A DNA stretch of 64,000 nucleotides from Solanum dulcamara (GCF_947179165.1 NC_077242.1:25097597-25161596), one strand, 5' to 3'; shown: positions 10,383 to 23,423, numbered from the stretch's first letter. Notes: a model not told the origin generated them from the letters alone. Made by a program: numbers and translations.

Positions 10383-11707
10383 GTTCTGATTCAAAAAATT
10401 CTGAACTAGATAATCTTATAATAAATATAAAAGAAACCCAGTTAAAAAATGAAGGTGATATGATAAACTTAAAAATGGATACAGTCAAATCAGAAGAAGT
10501 AGATTTTAATTCCAATATTACTGAGTTCCCTACTCAGGCTGAAACCAGCCGAACAAGTTTAAATAGACCCACTAGGGCTTATGCAAGTATAAATGCTGCA
10601 TTAAGAACAAAAGATAGTCACACACTAGTGGGATCAATGAAAAGTGAATCGATTAATCCGTTTGGAATATATCTAGATTTAGATTGTATTAATAATACTG
10701 AGGAAGCTATAGATAAATGGGAAACTTCTTTAAGGATAGCAGTAACAGAAAACAAAATGGATTATGACACCACTAAACATTTTATAGAACGAAGTCTATT
10801 AAATAGTGTGCTAAGATTTTGGCAAAACTTAAATGATGCCACTAGAAATGATATTTTTGGTACCGATGATAATATTGCTAATTTAATTACAAGATCTACT
10901 AAAGCTATAAGATTAGAATTTATCGGAGAAGGTAATATTTTAAAAGACCCTGCAACGATAAAAAAATATGAAATTGCTTTGTTAAAATTATAATTATGTG
11001 ATATGTGTGAAATAGATAAATATATTTGTGTCTTTCAAGATTATTATTACTATATTTATAACAGAGTTAAAAATACAGAAATGTATTTACCAATATTTTT
11101 CACTAAGATACCAGACCCTTGGGGTAAAAAGTTAATAGATACTTATAATCCCGGAACAACAAATACTTTAGGAAAAAGAATAACTCATTTAAAAGATAGT
11201 CTTAGTACATGGTGTGCAGATGCCATATTAGCTAAAGCAACAAAAGGATTAAGAAAGAAAGTAAACCTATGTTGTGATAATCCTAAAATGCCTATAATGA
11301 TTGGATGTGAAAGTCCCTATTATTACATAAAGATTAAAAGAAAATATAAGAAAAAGAAACTCTTTAAGAAAAAATATTTTAAAAAGAGAAAGGCTAGATA
11401 TTACAAAAAGAAAGGATATACACAATATCAAAAAGCTTTTTACAAAAGGAATAATAAAAGAAAAAATCCAAAAAAATGTAGATGTTACTACTGCAAGGAG
11501 ATAGGACACTATGCCAATAGATGCCCAAAGAAATTTGCTAATAATAACAAGAAAATAGAAATCGATGAAGATATAGAAGAAATGATAAATTTAAAAGAAT
11601 TTATACAACTAAATAACTTTGAAGAAGTAGATTCCGATGATACAATATTTATTTTAACTGATACAGATTATTATTCTTCGTCAGATGAAGACAGTCAAAA
11701 TGAATAA
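10376..11707 (+). pseudogene. EPRV copy B: coat protein, split by one in-frame stop
   Basis: One frame runs from ATG 10376 to TAA 11705-11707 (443 codons), interrupted only by TAA at 10991-10993. Downstream the frame reads LCDMCEIDKYICVFQDYYYY. Supporting a caulimovirid capsid protein are a central folded region (about residues 95-340), a Lys-rich stretch (about 318-365), and a CCHC zinc knuckle CYYCKEIGHYANRC at 11483-11524, followed by an acidic Ser/Asp/Glu tail. Length and layout fit the family. Copy C has TAA at exactly the same codon, so the stop predates the separation of the copies. The stop codon overlaps the movement-protein ORF by 8 bases. Confidence 0.85.
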
Positions 11708-13001
11708 TGAAATAGAAACAGATGTAATAGAAGAAACGATAGAACAAGTTGGAGAATATAAACAAGATATTTTTATTGATAAAAGAAAATTAAAAAAAAT
11801 ACAAAAAGAAAAGTTTTCTTTGACTAACTACTCAGGATTTGACGTAAATATACTTGATAGATTCGGATTAAGAAAAAGACAACATCATTTATTTTATGGA
11901 TTAAATATCCAAGAAAGAGCATTAGAAATTTCAGTTACTTCTAATAAAATAATGATTCCTTTATTATCCAAAAAAGATATTCAAGATAAATTACGAAAAA
12001 TAAAAACAGAAATTCGAAATACTCTAGAATGGATACATATAGGAGCAATCCAGAAAATAATTGAATCCACATTTAGAGAAAGATTAGATATCCCAATAGA
12101 TTTAGCTATTATAGATAATAGGATAATAAACAGGAAAGAAGCCTACTTAGGAATACTACGAGGAAATTTACAATACGGAAAGATTAAATTTAATGTTTAT
12201 CCTAGAGTTTCATACCATCTTCCAGATAAAGACTTTGCTAAAACTTTAAGCTTAGTACAAGATTTTAAAAGAAAATATTTCTTTCATAAATATAATAGAC
12301 CCTATTCGATAACATATGTAATCTCATATGCTATTTCTAATACATATCATTCTGATTGCTTTGCCATAAAAGAGACAATAGATTATTCCCATATATTTGA
12401 GGAAGTTAGTCAGATACAAATGCCTAGTATTACACAGATACAAGAAATAAAAGATACACCATTAGATTTAGATTTACAATCTAAACCTTTATACAACCAA
12501 CAAGATTCCACATCTCGATTATGCTTTGAAGAAACTCGAGTCATAAACCTTGCAGTGATGATAAGAAGAACACAATCAGAAAGAGTTAGACGACCTATCT
12601 TAGAAGCAAAAAATGATGAAATAAAAAATTATAAGATAAAGGAAGAATATTTTAATGGTATACAATTCAATCCCATAAATATCCTATTAGATATAGGAGC
12701 TAGTCAAAATTACATTAGCCATAGGCTATGTAACCATCTCCAACAATATAAACTAAAAGAAAATCATCTTTATATTGATTTTAATGAAAAAAGACATGAA
12801 ATAACAAACATGATAGAAACCATTTTAAAATTCAAAGATAACACTATACCTATAAGACTATTGGTTGAACCAGAAGGAAATAATGATATGTTAGAAATAC
12901 TGCTAGGAACCACCTTCCTAGATAGTGTAAAACCATATGATATACTTGATCATGGTATCAAGATTACTTACGACGATAAGATAATTTTCATATCAAAATG
13001 A
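11700..13001 (+). CDS. EPRV copy B: movement protein fused to retropepsin-like domain (intact ORF)
   Basis: A 433-codon ORF closely similar to copy A (58-1344). It has the 30K core WIHIGAIQ...IIDNRI...GNLQYGK, a linker, and the C-terminal protease-like module with ILLGTTFLD. The module's active-site position reads LLDIGAS, so Thr is replaced by Ile; as a protease it would be expected to be inactive. It has four more residues than copy A near residue 310 (NYKI). An upstream ATG at 11685 in the same frame is not conserved in copy A, so 11700 is preferred. The stop TGA overlaps the protease ATG (12998) as ATGA. Confidence 0.87.
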   Translation: MNNEIETDVIEETIEQVGEYKQDIFIDKRKLKKIQKEKFSLTNYSGFDVNILDRFGLRKRQHHLFYGLNIQERALEISVTSNKIMIPLLSKKDIQDKLRKIKTEIRNTLEWIHIGAIQKIIESTFRERLDIPIDLAIIDNRIINRKEAYLGILRGNLQYGKIKFNVYPRVSYHLPDKDFAKTLSLVQDFKRKYFFHKYNRPYSITYVISYAISNTYHSDCFAIKETIDYSHIFEEVSQIQMPSITQIQEIKDTPLDLDLQSKPLYNQQDSTSRLCFEETRVINLAVMIRRTQSERVRRPILEAKNDEIKNYKIKEEYFNGIQFNPINILLDIGASQNYISHRLCNHLQQYKLKENHLYIDFNEKRHEITNMIETILKFKDNTIPIRLLVEPEGNNDMLEILLGTTFLDSVKPYDILDHGIKITYDDKIIFISK

Positions 13002-13084
13002 TAAGTCCATATAGTATCTATATTCCAATAGGAATAACTTATAAAGATTACAAAGCAGAATATTTTGCTGCCTATATAGATAAT
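12998..13084 (+). pseudogene. EPRV copy B: protease ORF, 5' fragment
   Basis: The first 29 codons of the protease/RT ORF, starting at the ATG that overlaps the movement-protein stop and ending at ...AAYIDN. T2 is inserted exactly within the active-site triad; bases 13080-13084 (ATAAT) are its target duplication. The gene resumes at 31667. Confidence 0.85.
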
Positions 13085-15343
13085 TGTAATGACCCGTTAG
13101 GTAATTTTGAGAACGAGTCCTCCTCCTTTCATAGAAAACCCTTTTCGTAAATTTAAGTTGAAAATTTTGGACCTTTCGGTAACTTTGGTTAATTAGTTGA
13201 GGGATAATTTTAGAGAATTAATTTAATTGATGAGCTAAAGTTTTAATTTATTTAATACCCTATACCACTTTTCTTATATTTATTAAAATAGGTTAGTAGA
13301 GTTTGTAAATTTTAATACATAATTAGTTTGGAAAAGGAAAAAAAACTTAATTTTATATATATATAATCTGATGGATTAATGCCATCAGATGTAACGAGAC
13401 AAAAACAAAGAACATCGACGAACGCATAAGCACAGGAAAAAAATACGGAGAAAGAAAGAAAAGATAGGGAAAAAGAAAAGTAAAGGAGAAGAAAAAAATA
13501 GGGATTTTCATTCCATAGCGTCAAGACAATTATTCTCATCCTTTTCATTAATTTTTCATGTGATTATGAACATATTTTTAGGGTATATTGGTGGAGAAAT
13601 AATGCTGAAATAAGAAAATATGACCCTAGAATTCTTCATATAAAATCTTGATTTTGGGGGTCAAATAATGATCCATTTTAGCTGAAATTTGACATGTGAG
13701 TTTAATTTATCATGAGTGAACATAATCGAAAAGAAAATTTCAGATTTGACTTCAATGATATAGAATGAGTTAGTTTCCGAATTTTGATATATTGAGATAG
13801 ATAATTAAATATTAAGTATATTATATTTTTTGAATTCTATTAAATTTATGATATTGGGCATATTAGAACCTAACCCTAGGCTTGAAATTTAGAAAATATG
13901 AGAGTTGACATGTTAAGTGGCATCAAGATTAGGAACGTGATTATAAATTTGTGTGAGTTTTTGGGTCTAGGCTAGACATATGGTAATAAGGGTGTTGTTA
14001 GTTTCAAAAATCTTATTTTGATTATTTATTTGACTAGATTATATTGATTCTGAGGCCCAACAAAAAGGGAAGGCTCAAGTCCCGGAGTGACTGCTTGATT
14101 AATTAAGGCAAGTAAATTTTTAAACCTCAGTTTAAGCTTATAGATGCTTGTATTTCCGTGTTATGTGTACTGAAGAGTAATGCAAATTGGACTGGGTTAT
14201 TGACTGTATGATTGGCCTTAAAAATAGAGATGAGGGGTATACAATGGTGATCTAATGACATGTATTGGTAGAATTAATATGTTGTGATTTTGGATTTATT
14301 TTGGACATATAAAATGACTATGTTGATGTGAGATAGGAAAAAATATTGTTATTGTCATGTTATTATCGTGAATTATATGAACATGAATTGATTGCATTGG
14401 TTCTAACATATTGTGTTGAGAAGGAAAATGATATGAAACAAAGGTGTCAGACCACACGCTCCGTGGCAGGTATTATGAAACAAAGAGGTCAGGCCACACA
14501 CTCTGTGATAGGTATTATGAAATAAAGGGGTCAGGCCACACTCTCCGTGGTAGGATATATATATTAAAGGGATAGGCCATACGCTCCGTGGTAGGTTACA
14601 TGGACAGAAATTTTCCCCATGGGTTTCGGACTATAATTCAGCGGATGTGTACCGATAGGACAGACATGCATCATCTCATTGCATTACATAACATTTTATT
14701 GATATTTGTGAATTTGTGTTTACCCCTTTATTGCTCTGTATATGCTAAACTTGACTTGATATGATTCATTGATGAGATTATTGATGAGTATTCATGGACT
14801 GTTTTACTGTTATTATTGTATAAGTGTAGAGTTGGGCTGGTTTTATGCAGGTTGTAGTTAAGGAGGTTCGATTGGGAGGACAGGAGTACTTGTATCTATT
14901 GAGCTTTGCTTAGTTTTAGTTGTCCACTTATTGAGTACCGTGTTATTTGGTACTCACCTCTTGCTTTTATACTTGTGTAGGTTGTGAGCCCGGACCTACT
15001 TGATCTCTTAGTGTTCTCTACCACGTCTGAGGCTATCATTTCGAGTGTTGAGGTAGTTGTTACATCCATCTGGCGGACACCTCTTACTCTTTTATTATGT
15101 TTTAGTCCTATTCTAGAGATAAAGACATTGTGATTGTATTTTTTTCGTACTTCGGTAATGTATTAGTGGCTTGTATACGTTACAACCATTCTTGGGGGAA
15201 TTTGAGATTATTTATTTGTGTTTGAATAAGTTAAACCTTTATTTATCTCAATTACTTCTGCATTCACTTTTCATTGAGTTTTAGGCTGACTTATCTCGGT
15301 GGGTTGAGATGAGTGCCATTACATCCTGATTTGGGTCGTGACT
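13085..15343 (+). repeat. T2 5' LTR (L1 family)
   Basis: About 2.26 kb from TGTAATGACC to GTCGTGACT; the final A of the usual terminal ACA is mutated to T. It has the GGCCACACGCTCCGTGGC-type tandem hairpins near 14442-14602. The terminal hairpin is damaged (GGTAATT instead of GGTCATT). Confidence 0.9.
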
Positions 15344-16169
15344 AAATGGCATCAGAGCCCCAAGTTCATAGGTCTCATGTGTATACAAGCTGAGTCTAAG
15401 TAGAGTCTTGAGGATCGGTACAGAGACGTCTGTACTTATCTTTGAGAGGCTATCAAGACTTTTAGGAAATATCTTCACCTTTGGATTCTCTATCGTGCAT
15501 CCTTAATCCGATCTATTTTCTATTGCCTCACTCCATTCTCTCACATATAGTGGTGACTCTTGCTTGATTCTATGTACGTGTAGTTGAAATGTCATCACGT
15601 GGTCTAGATCTAATTTGAAGGTGGAAGTAATAAACTTATGGAAAGGGTATATGGTGAGACTTGTAATGCACGATGATTTTAAAAGAGTAAGTAAGGTTAT
15701 GGTTCAATAATGTACTTTGAGGATATGGTATAGGAAGAGGAATAATGGTTTGGAGGATTATATGAACGTCTTATATTTTTGGATAGTGGTTAAGCATCGA
15801 GAATGATGCTTGTTTGGCCTACCCGATGTTTGAAGTGGTTCTACAATTGACAATGGTATAATTAGGGGAATGACTATGTTGTGAGCACTGTACCCTCGGA
15901 GACTACAGATCGTGAAGTTCGTCGTGAAAGAATGAGTTACATACTATGTGAGGAGGATGATTTTGCACTAATCAAGTTCAAAATTTCTACAGCGGTTTGA
16001 TAGAGTGGGTGTATATCTGGAAGGGTTATTATAAGTCTACTACTGCGGTACTTGTGATTATTTGGTTAGAGTTACGGGTTGTGTTGCTTCTTCTATTGAC
16101 CTTACTTACTAAAGGGTGATATCGATTTTGACTGGAGACTGAAATGCGTTGGTAATGTATGACAGTTAC
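15344..16169 (+). other. T2 internal region, left part
   Basis: The first ~180 bases align with the untranslated leader of T6 (54960-55140): PBS, CATAGGTCTCA, GACGTCTGTACTTATC. After about 15530 similarity to T6 ends and no ORF is found, where T6 has gag. The piece ends at the T3 insertion (duplication GTTAC, 16165-16169). Confidence 0.65.
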
Positions 16170-18549
16170 TGTCACGCCCCGAGAGGGTACCCTAGGCGTA
16201 GCCGGCACTCAGAATCCATCTCTGGCCTCTGAGAGAACCACTTGGTCTCATCACTTATTCATTCATCAGCGGAAGACTTAATAAGAATACTTATATGGAC
16301 TCTCCATTAACAACATCTAATGAAAGAAGAATTTTTTTTAGAAGAAGTAGTTTCAAAGGAGAACTACTCCAATTACATCATTAAACTCTGTCTATGAAGC
16401 CTCTAATACTCTTAGATAGTGCCAATGACATGTACATGACTACCTTAAAAGAAACATAATACTCAACAATAATTAAAGGATAAAGAGTTCCTCCGAATAC
16501 AAGAAGGACTCACCAAATAGCTGAAAAATAATGATCTTCAATGAAGCGCCTGTTGAGGATCTCTAACACCTGTATCTGTATCATAAAACGATGCAGGTCG
16601 AATGAAGTCAGTACGTGGAATGTACGAGTATGTAAAATGGCAGGAAGGTAAGGACAAATATCAAGAAACTCCTCTCAAGAAAACTCAGCTCAGAACTCAA
16701 CATCATCTCAACATCAATATGTAATGCAAGTTTAAAATATAATAATAAAAATAATAGTAACAAGCAATGTTTACTCAGTTGAGAGTTTCTCTAACCGACA
16801 ACCATCACTTATGAGCTAGCGATGATACAACGAAGCGATGTCGTTGCCACATCCATCCAATACCTTGCCAGGGTAAAGGACATCACCATTTTGGATCCAG
16901 TCATCAAAGTCCTCTTTTTGGGACTTAAGAGGCATAGCCTCCATCCTTCGCTGGCTACGTAGTTCTGGGGTTTGAGTCAATTAAACTCTTACCCAACTCG
17001 GTGCTCAATACTACTCCCAAAATATTTGCTCATATTAATCTTATCATCTAGTCTCATTGGAATTTAATTTAAATCATCAAACTCATCTCATTACCTCTTC
17101 ATCAATCATTATACTTCAAAAACATCATTTATATCTCATCAAAACATCTTGCTCAAAACATCATTTACTCAAATTCATTTAAACTCAACTCTCTTTCAAA
17201 ACTCAATAAAAATACATATATAGTATTAATTCATATCACTCTTTTTATCAATGAAAATATTAAAAAACCAATATTTTTACTCAAAACATGTGTAAAAATA
17301 TTCATGAACATCAAATCAATTAGGATTCATGGGAAAGTAGCCATGAACAATAATTCTAATAATATGAGAGATAACAATAATAATATTAATACATAAATAT
17401 ATCTAACTCAATAGAAGAAGAATTAATTCATTTAGAATTCAAGATTTGGATAAAACTCAACTATAACTCAATTATAATGAATTTAAATATTGAGCACATG
17501 GACGAACTCAATCCAATGTTATGAAATCCTTACATACCTTAAATCGGAAGCTTTACTTCGAATTGGAACACTCTTGGACCCCTAGTCTTTTCTTCTCGCC
17601 GGTTTGTTTTGTGTACTACCCGGAGTATAAGAATCACCAGAGTAGTATTTTTATACTACTAAAACTAAAACTATATTTGAGAAGGAGTAAAGAAGTATAT
17701 AGAGAGAAGAGTTCCTTAAGAAAGCTTGGTGAATAAAATGAGGAAATAAGGTGGGTATTTATAGGTGTGGAGGAGGGACCTAACAATAAATAAATATAAT
17801 CATAAAGGATGATCTTGAAAATTCAATGGAGAATTTTGATGTCATGGATGATGTCAAATAGTTCTAGATCTTTCTATGGTAGGTGAGATGAAATCTCTTT
17901 TAACGGAATATCTGTTTTCGAAGCTGCGTTTGAATAAGATAAATTCCTTATTAGGATTTGGTGTCTTAATAAAAATTGTAGAAACTGAAGTCTAGTTTCA
18001 GTTAGTTCAAGAATCATCTAATTTGGAGCATTCTACATCGAGATATAAATTATATTCTACAAATACTCCATTCAATCACAGCACTATGTATTACAAAGAT
18101 TAATTTATTTGATCTATTTAAACTCCGAATATTAAGATATGTTCTTCATGAAAGTTGTAGGTAATGATGTTGTGGTTACTCAAAAATTTGAATCACCTCA
18201 TTTGGACTAACCTATGAAAAGTTATGCCCAAATTACTGTAGGCATGAGAGAACATGATCAAAATACTTTTAGAACATGATCAAAATACTTTTAGAACATG
18301 ATCAAAATCTTTTCATGCCTTCATATAAGGACTTTTGATAAATCAAAAATTTAATGCATTTAAAAGCCAATATAAGTTAATATAAGATAGGTAATTAAAT
18401 TTTAAATATTTAATATTCTATGCATTTGGAATCATGATATGAAACATCCATAAAGTTTCATGCTTGAATTAAATAGAAAACTTTGACAATTCATTTGGAC
18501 TTCATGAAAGAAAGGATCCATGAATCAATAATATTTAGGGGGTGTTACA
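16170..18549 (-). repeat. T3 3' LTR (L2 family)
   Basis: About 2.38 kb. It contains a short tandem repeat of ACATGATCAAAATACTTTTAGA near 18240-18310. A 71-codon ORF (17521-17736, plus strand) recurs in all L2 LTRs and is probably not a gene. In the stretch 16500-16790 it differs from the other T3 LTR at several sites where that LTR agrees with T4. Confidence 0.88.
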
Positions 18550-18674
18550 ATATCTTCCCCCTGGAATCATTCGTCCTCGAATGAAGATGAAACTAGGAGA
18601 CATCAAGAATGAGTATCATCAAGACATCAATTTCTCAAAAACTCCATTACTAAAATCCAAGAATATACATCGAC

Positions 18675-21600
18675 TCAAAGGTAGGAGTAAGAAATATTAC
18701 CTTGAACATCATCATCGGAAGGCACAAATAGATGAGTATATTTAGCCTTCATATCTTTTTCAGCTTCCCATCTAGCCTCTTCAACAAATTGATTTCGCCA
18801 TAGGACTTTGACAGATGCTACTTCCTTAGTTCTTAATTTGTGAACCTGACGATCAAGAATCTGAACTGAAATCTCTTCATAACTCAAACTCTCTTTCACT
18901 CTAATGCTCTCAGCTGGGACAATAAGTGAAGGATCTCCCAAACACTTCTTAAGCATAGAGATGTGAAACACGGGATGAATAGCAACTAATTCTGGGGGCA
19001 ACTCCAATTCATAGGCTACGTTACCTACCCTCCTTATAATCTGATAAGGACCAATGTAGCGAGGACTAAGCTTTCCTTTCTTTCCAAATCTCATCACACC
19101 CTTCATGGGTGAAACTTTCAAGTATACCCAATCGTATACTTCGAACTCCAAATCACTCTTCCTAACATCAGTGTAGGATATTTGGCGACTCTGAGCTGTC
19201 CTCAACCTTTCTTGGATGGTTTTCACCTTATTCATAGCTTGGTGAACCAAGTCTGGTCCAATCAACTCAGCTTCACCAACTTCAAACCAACCAATTGGTG
19301 ATCTACATCTCCTCCCATATAAAGCTTCATAAGGAGCCATTTGAATACTCGAATGGAAACTATTATTATATGCAAACTCAATAAGGGGTAAATGATCATC
19401 CCAATTACCTTTGAAGTCAATGACACTGGCTCTTAACATATCCTCCAAAGTTTGTATCGTATGCTCTGCCTGGCCATCTATTTGCGGATGCAAAGCAGTA
19501 CTAAGGTTCATTCTTGAACCCAAACCCTTCTGAAATGACTTCCAAAATTGAGCAGTAAATTGAGCTTCCCTATCAGAGATGATAGACAAAGGAACTCCAT
19601 GCAGTCTAACAATCTCTCTAAGATACAGTTTGGCATAATCCTCTACAGTGTTGGTAGTCTTCACTGGTAAGAAATGAGCCGATTTGGTCATCCTATCTAC
19701 AATCACCCAAATAGAGTCATGTTGTTTGCGGGTTTGTGGTAAACCGGTAATGAAGTCCATATTGATCATTTCCCACTTCTATTCTGGGATCTCTATATTC
19801 TGAGTTACTCTACAAGGCCTTTGGTGCTTAACTTTAACTTGTTGGCAGTTTGGGCACTTGGACACAAGCTCTACTATATCTCTCTTCAATCCACTCCACC
19901 AGTATACTTCTCTCAAGTCATGGTACATCTTTATTGAACCTGGGTGGATGGAATACCTGGAATTATGGGCTTCTGCCATAATTCTCTCTCGAATACCATC
20001 AACACTTAGAACACATAATCTTCCTTGATATCTTAACACTCCATCTCCCCATTTGGTAAAAGCCATTACCTTCTGCTTGTGAACCTCATCCTTTAGTTGA
20101 AGAAGAATGGGATCCTGATCTTGCTTTTCTTTCACCTCTGCAACTAGAGATGATTCAGCTCCATTTCGTACTATCGTACCACCCTCACTAGAGTCAATAA
20201 GTTGAACTCCCAAACGCGCAAGTCTATGCACTTCCTTTGCCAACTCCTTCTTTTCCTCTCCCACATGGGTTGTACTCCTCATAGATAACCTGCTAAGAGC
20301 ATTAGCAACTACGTTTGCTTTACCTGGGTGGTAGAGAATGCTCATGTCATAATCCTTGAGCAACTCTAGCCATATACTCTGCCTCAAATTCAGCTCCTTC
20401 TGGCTGAATACATATTGTAAGCTCTTATGGTCTGTGAACACATCCACATGTACACCATAAAGATAGTGACGCCAGATCTTAAGAGCAAATACCACAGTTG
20501 CCAACTCAAGGTCATGAGTGGGGTAGTTTCTCTCATGAGTCTTAAGCTATCTGGAGGCATAGTCAATGACCTTACCTTTCTGCATCAATACAGATCCCAA
20601 TCCAACTCTGGAAGCATCACAATAGTTTACAAAACCATCCGTTCCTTCGGGTAGGGATAGTACTGGAGCAGTAGTCAATCTAGCTTTTAACTCTTGAAAA
20701 CTTTTCTCACAAGCATCAGACCATTGAAACTTAGCCTTCTTCTGAGTCAGCTTAGTCAATGGTGAGGATATGGATGAAAATCCCTCAATAAACCTCCTGT
20801 AGTAACCAGCCAAACCTAAGAAACTTCTGATATCTGTTGGAGAGGTGGGTCGAGGCCAGTTCTTAACTGCCTTAATCTTTTGAGTATCCACTTAAATTCC
20901 ATCACCAGATATAATATGGCCTAGGAATGCTACAGACTCAAGCCAAAACTCACACTTCGAAAACTTAGCATACAACTCCCTCTCCTTAAGAGTTTGAAGG
21001 ACAATCTTAAGGTGATTAGCATATTCACTCTTACTTCTAGAGTAGACCAAAATATCATCGATGAAGACAATTATAAACGTATCCAGGTATGGCTTAAATA
21101 CCCAATTCATGAGGTCCATAAAAGCTGCTGGAGCATTTGTCAATCCAAAAGACATAACAAGAAACTCAAAATGACCATAGCGGGTTCAGAAAGCCGTCTT
21201 CGGGATGTCACATTCTCTCACTTTCAACTGGTGATAGCCTGATCTGAGGTCTATCTTAGAGAAGCATGTGGCACCCTGAAGTTGGTCAAATAAATTATCT
21301 ATTCTGGGGAGAGGATACTTGTTCTTTATGGTGACCTTGTTTAGATGTCGGTAATCAATGCACATTCTAAGGGACCCATCTTTCTTTCGCATGAATAGGA
21401 CAGGAGCACCCCAAGGTGAGACACTTGGCCTAATAAACCCCTTATCTAGGAGGTCTTTCAGTTGTTCTTTCAACTCTTTCAACTCAGCAGAAGCCATCCT
21501 ATAAGGAGGAATAGAGATAGGTTGTGTATCAGGAAAGACATCAATACCAAAGTCTATCTCTCTATCAGGAGGGATTCTGGGGAGATCCCCAGGAAAGACT

Positions 21601-22082
21601 TCAAGAAACTCATTCACAATGGGAATTGACTCAAGAGATGGAGTCTGATCCTTAATATTTTTGACTCGGACTATATGATATATACATCCCTTGGAGATTA
21701 ATTTTCTGGCCTTAAGGTAGGAAATAAATTTACCCCTAGGCACTACAGAACTCCCCTTCCACTCTAAGATAGGCTCGTTTGGAAATTGAAACTTGATAAT
21801 TCAGGTCCTACAATCAACTGAAGTATAACAAGATTAAAGCCAGTCCATGCCAAGAATCACATCAAAATCAACCATGTCCAACTCAACTAAGTCAGCCATG
21901 GTATCCCTGTGATATATTGACATAGTACAATTTCTATAGATCCTCTCAGCTAGTATAGACTCACTAATAGGAGTAAACACACTAAAAGGCTCAAGAAGAC
22001 ACTCAGGAAGGATCTCAAATTTACTAGCAAAGTAAGGAGTCACAAAAGATAATGTAGCACCTGGATCAAGTAATGCATACAC
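18675..22082 (-). pseudogene. T3 pol: protease, RT, RNase H, integrase, chromodomain
   Basis: Ty3/gypsy polyprotein in order. Protease LLDPGATLSFVTPYF and ILGMDWL (21834-22082); RT with DYRHLNKV, the FIDDILVYS active site and [16 protein letters not shown] (20892-21743); RNase H with [12 protein letters not shown] and TDHKSLQYV (19779-20891). Integrase has the HHCC finger ([10 protein letters not shown]...KCPNCQQ) and the DDE core (MDFITGLP, SDREAQFT, DGQAEHT), followed by a chromodomain-like end with RWEAEKDMKAKY (18675-19769). Stops interrupt the frame near 21183 (TGA), 20890 (TAA), 20545 (TAG) and 19777 (TAG), and more damage lies between protease and RT (21744-21833). Most stops fit C-to-T changes. 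It encodes the enzymes for copying and inserting the element but cannot give a full polyprotein. Confidence 0.92.
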
Positions 22083-22097
22083 ATCAAAAGAAAGGAC

Positions 22098-23423
22098 TCA
22101 GAGCATACCAGTAACAACATCGGGTGCATTCTCTTGGTCTTGGCGGCTACCCATAGCATACAGACGGTTGGTTCCCTCACCTGCACTTGAAGCTGTACCT
22201 CTATGATTACCTCTATTCTGTGGAGCTGCAGAAGAAAACTGAGCTCTAATACTTCCATCTCCCTGTCTCTTTGAAGGATACTCATTCTGGAAGTGACCTG
22301 TATTTCCACATCCATAGCAAGCATTGGTGCCCACACGACACTCTTCCAAATGGAGCCTCCCATATCTAGCACATGGTGGTTTCCCTCTAGAACCTTGAGC
22401 CACACTTAATTGCGACTGAGAACCTTGAGCTCGGAAGTTTTGGTGACTCAGCGACCTCTGATCATACCTGGTATTAGGTGTAAAAGCATTTGTTGGGGAA
22501 GGTACATAATTAGAAGACCTCTTCTGAAAGAAGGACTTGTTACCCTTCCCTTGCTTCTACTCATTCTCATGCCCAGCAGACTTAGCCTTCTTGCTTAGGT
22601 GTTCCTCTCGGTCCTTTTTCTTGTCATCCTTAACCTGCTGAGCATACACCGTCAATCTAGAAAAATCCATGTCAGAAATCATTAACATTGCCTTACATTC
22701 TTTCTTTACATATTTGCCTAGGCTAGAGACAAACTTTCTCATCTTAGACCTCATATGAGGAATTATTTCTGGGGCATATTTAGATAACTGAATAAACTTC
22801 AAACTATACTCTTTCACAGTTATACTCTTCTGCTTGAGGTTCACAAATTCCTCAATCTTTGCTTCACGTAGCTCTTGGGGAAAAAAGTTATCAAGGAATG
22901 CTCTTTCAAACTCATCCCAAAGAGCAGGCTCCGCATCCTCATCTCTACTTTCTTCCCACTGATTATACCAGACATTTGCCACATCCTTGAGCTGATAAGA
23001 CACCAACTCAACCCCCTCGATCTCTGTAGCATGCATTGCTTTTAGTATCTTCCACATTTCATTAATGAAATTTTGGGGGTCTTCATCAATCTTAGAACCC
23101 GTGAAGACCAGCGGATTCATTCTCAGAAAATCTCTAATCCTCCTAGCAACAAACGACTCTTGATAACTAGAGCTAGGAGTTGGTGAACTCTGGCTACTAT
23201 TTCGAGCAGCCACCAACTGGGTGAGCATAGCAATCGCTCCTCCAAAATCTTCCTCAGAAGTAGGAGTGGTCTGAACAGTAGGTACTTGGGGTACCTCAGT
23301 AGACCTTGCAGGTCGGCCCCTAGTTCTCCATGGAGGCATCACTGACTGTGGAACCTCAGTGCTGGCAGCGTTCCTCTGACTAGCTGAATATTTAGGAGGC
23401 ATGTCTGAAATGTGTAAACGCAC
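22098..23423 (-). pseudogene. T3 gag
   Basis: The first segment (22557-23423, 288 aa) has a retrotransposon gag domain: RDFLRMNPLVFTGSKIDEDPQNF, VANVWYNQWEE, LDNFFPQELREAKIEEF. A TAG at about 22554 follows HENE. The downstream segment (22098-22403) holds the zinc knuckle CYGCGNTGHFQNEY, in which the last Cys of CCHC is Tyr, so zinc binding is probably lost. Gag would form the particle and package RNA. The start at 23423 is an upstream Met; MPPKYSASQ a few codons later is an equally likely start. Confidence 0.88.

Noticed and set aside
17521..17736. 71-codon ORF MKSLHTLNRKLYFELE found three times (also 24970-25185 and 48903-49118)
   Set aside because: Part of every L2 LTR; antisense to the element, with no domain. 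Repetition reflects LTR copies, not a gene family.
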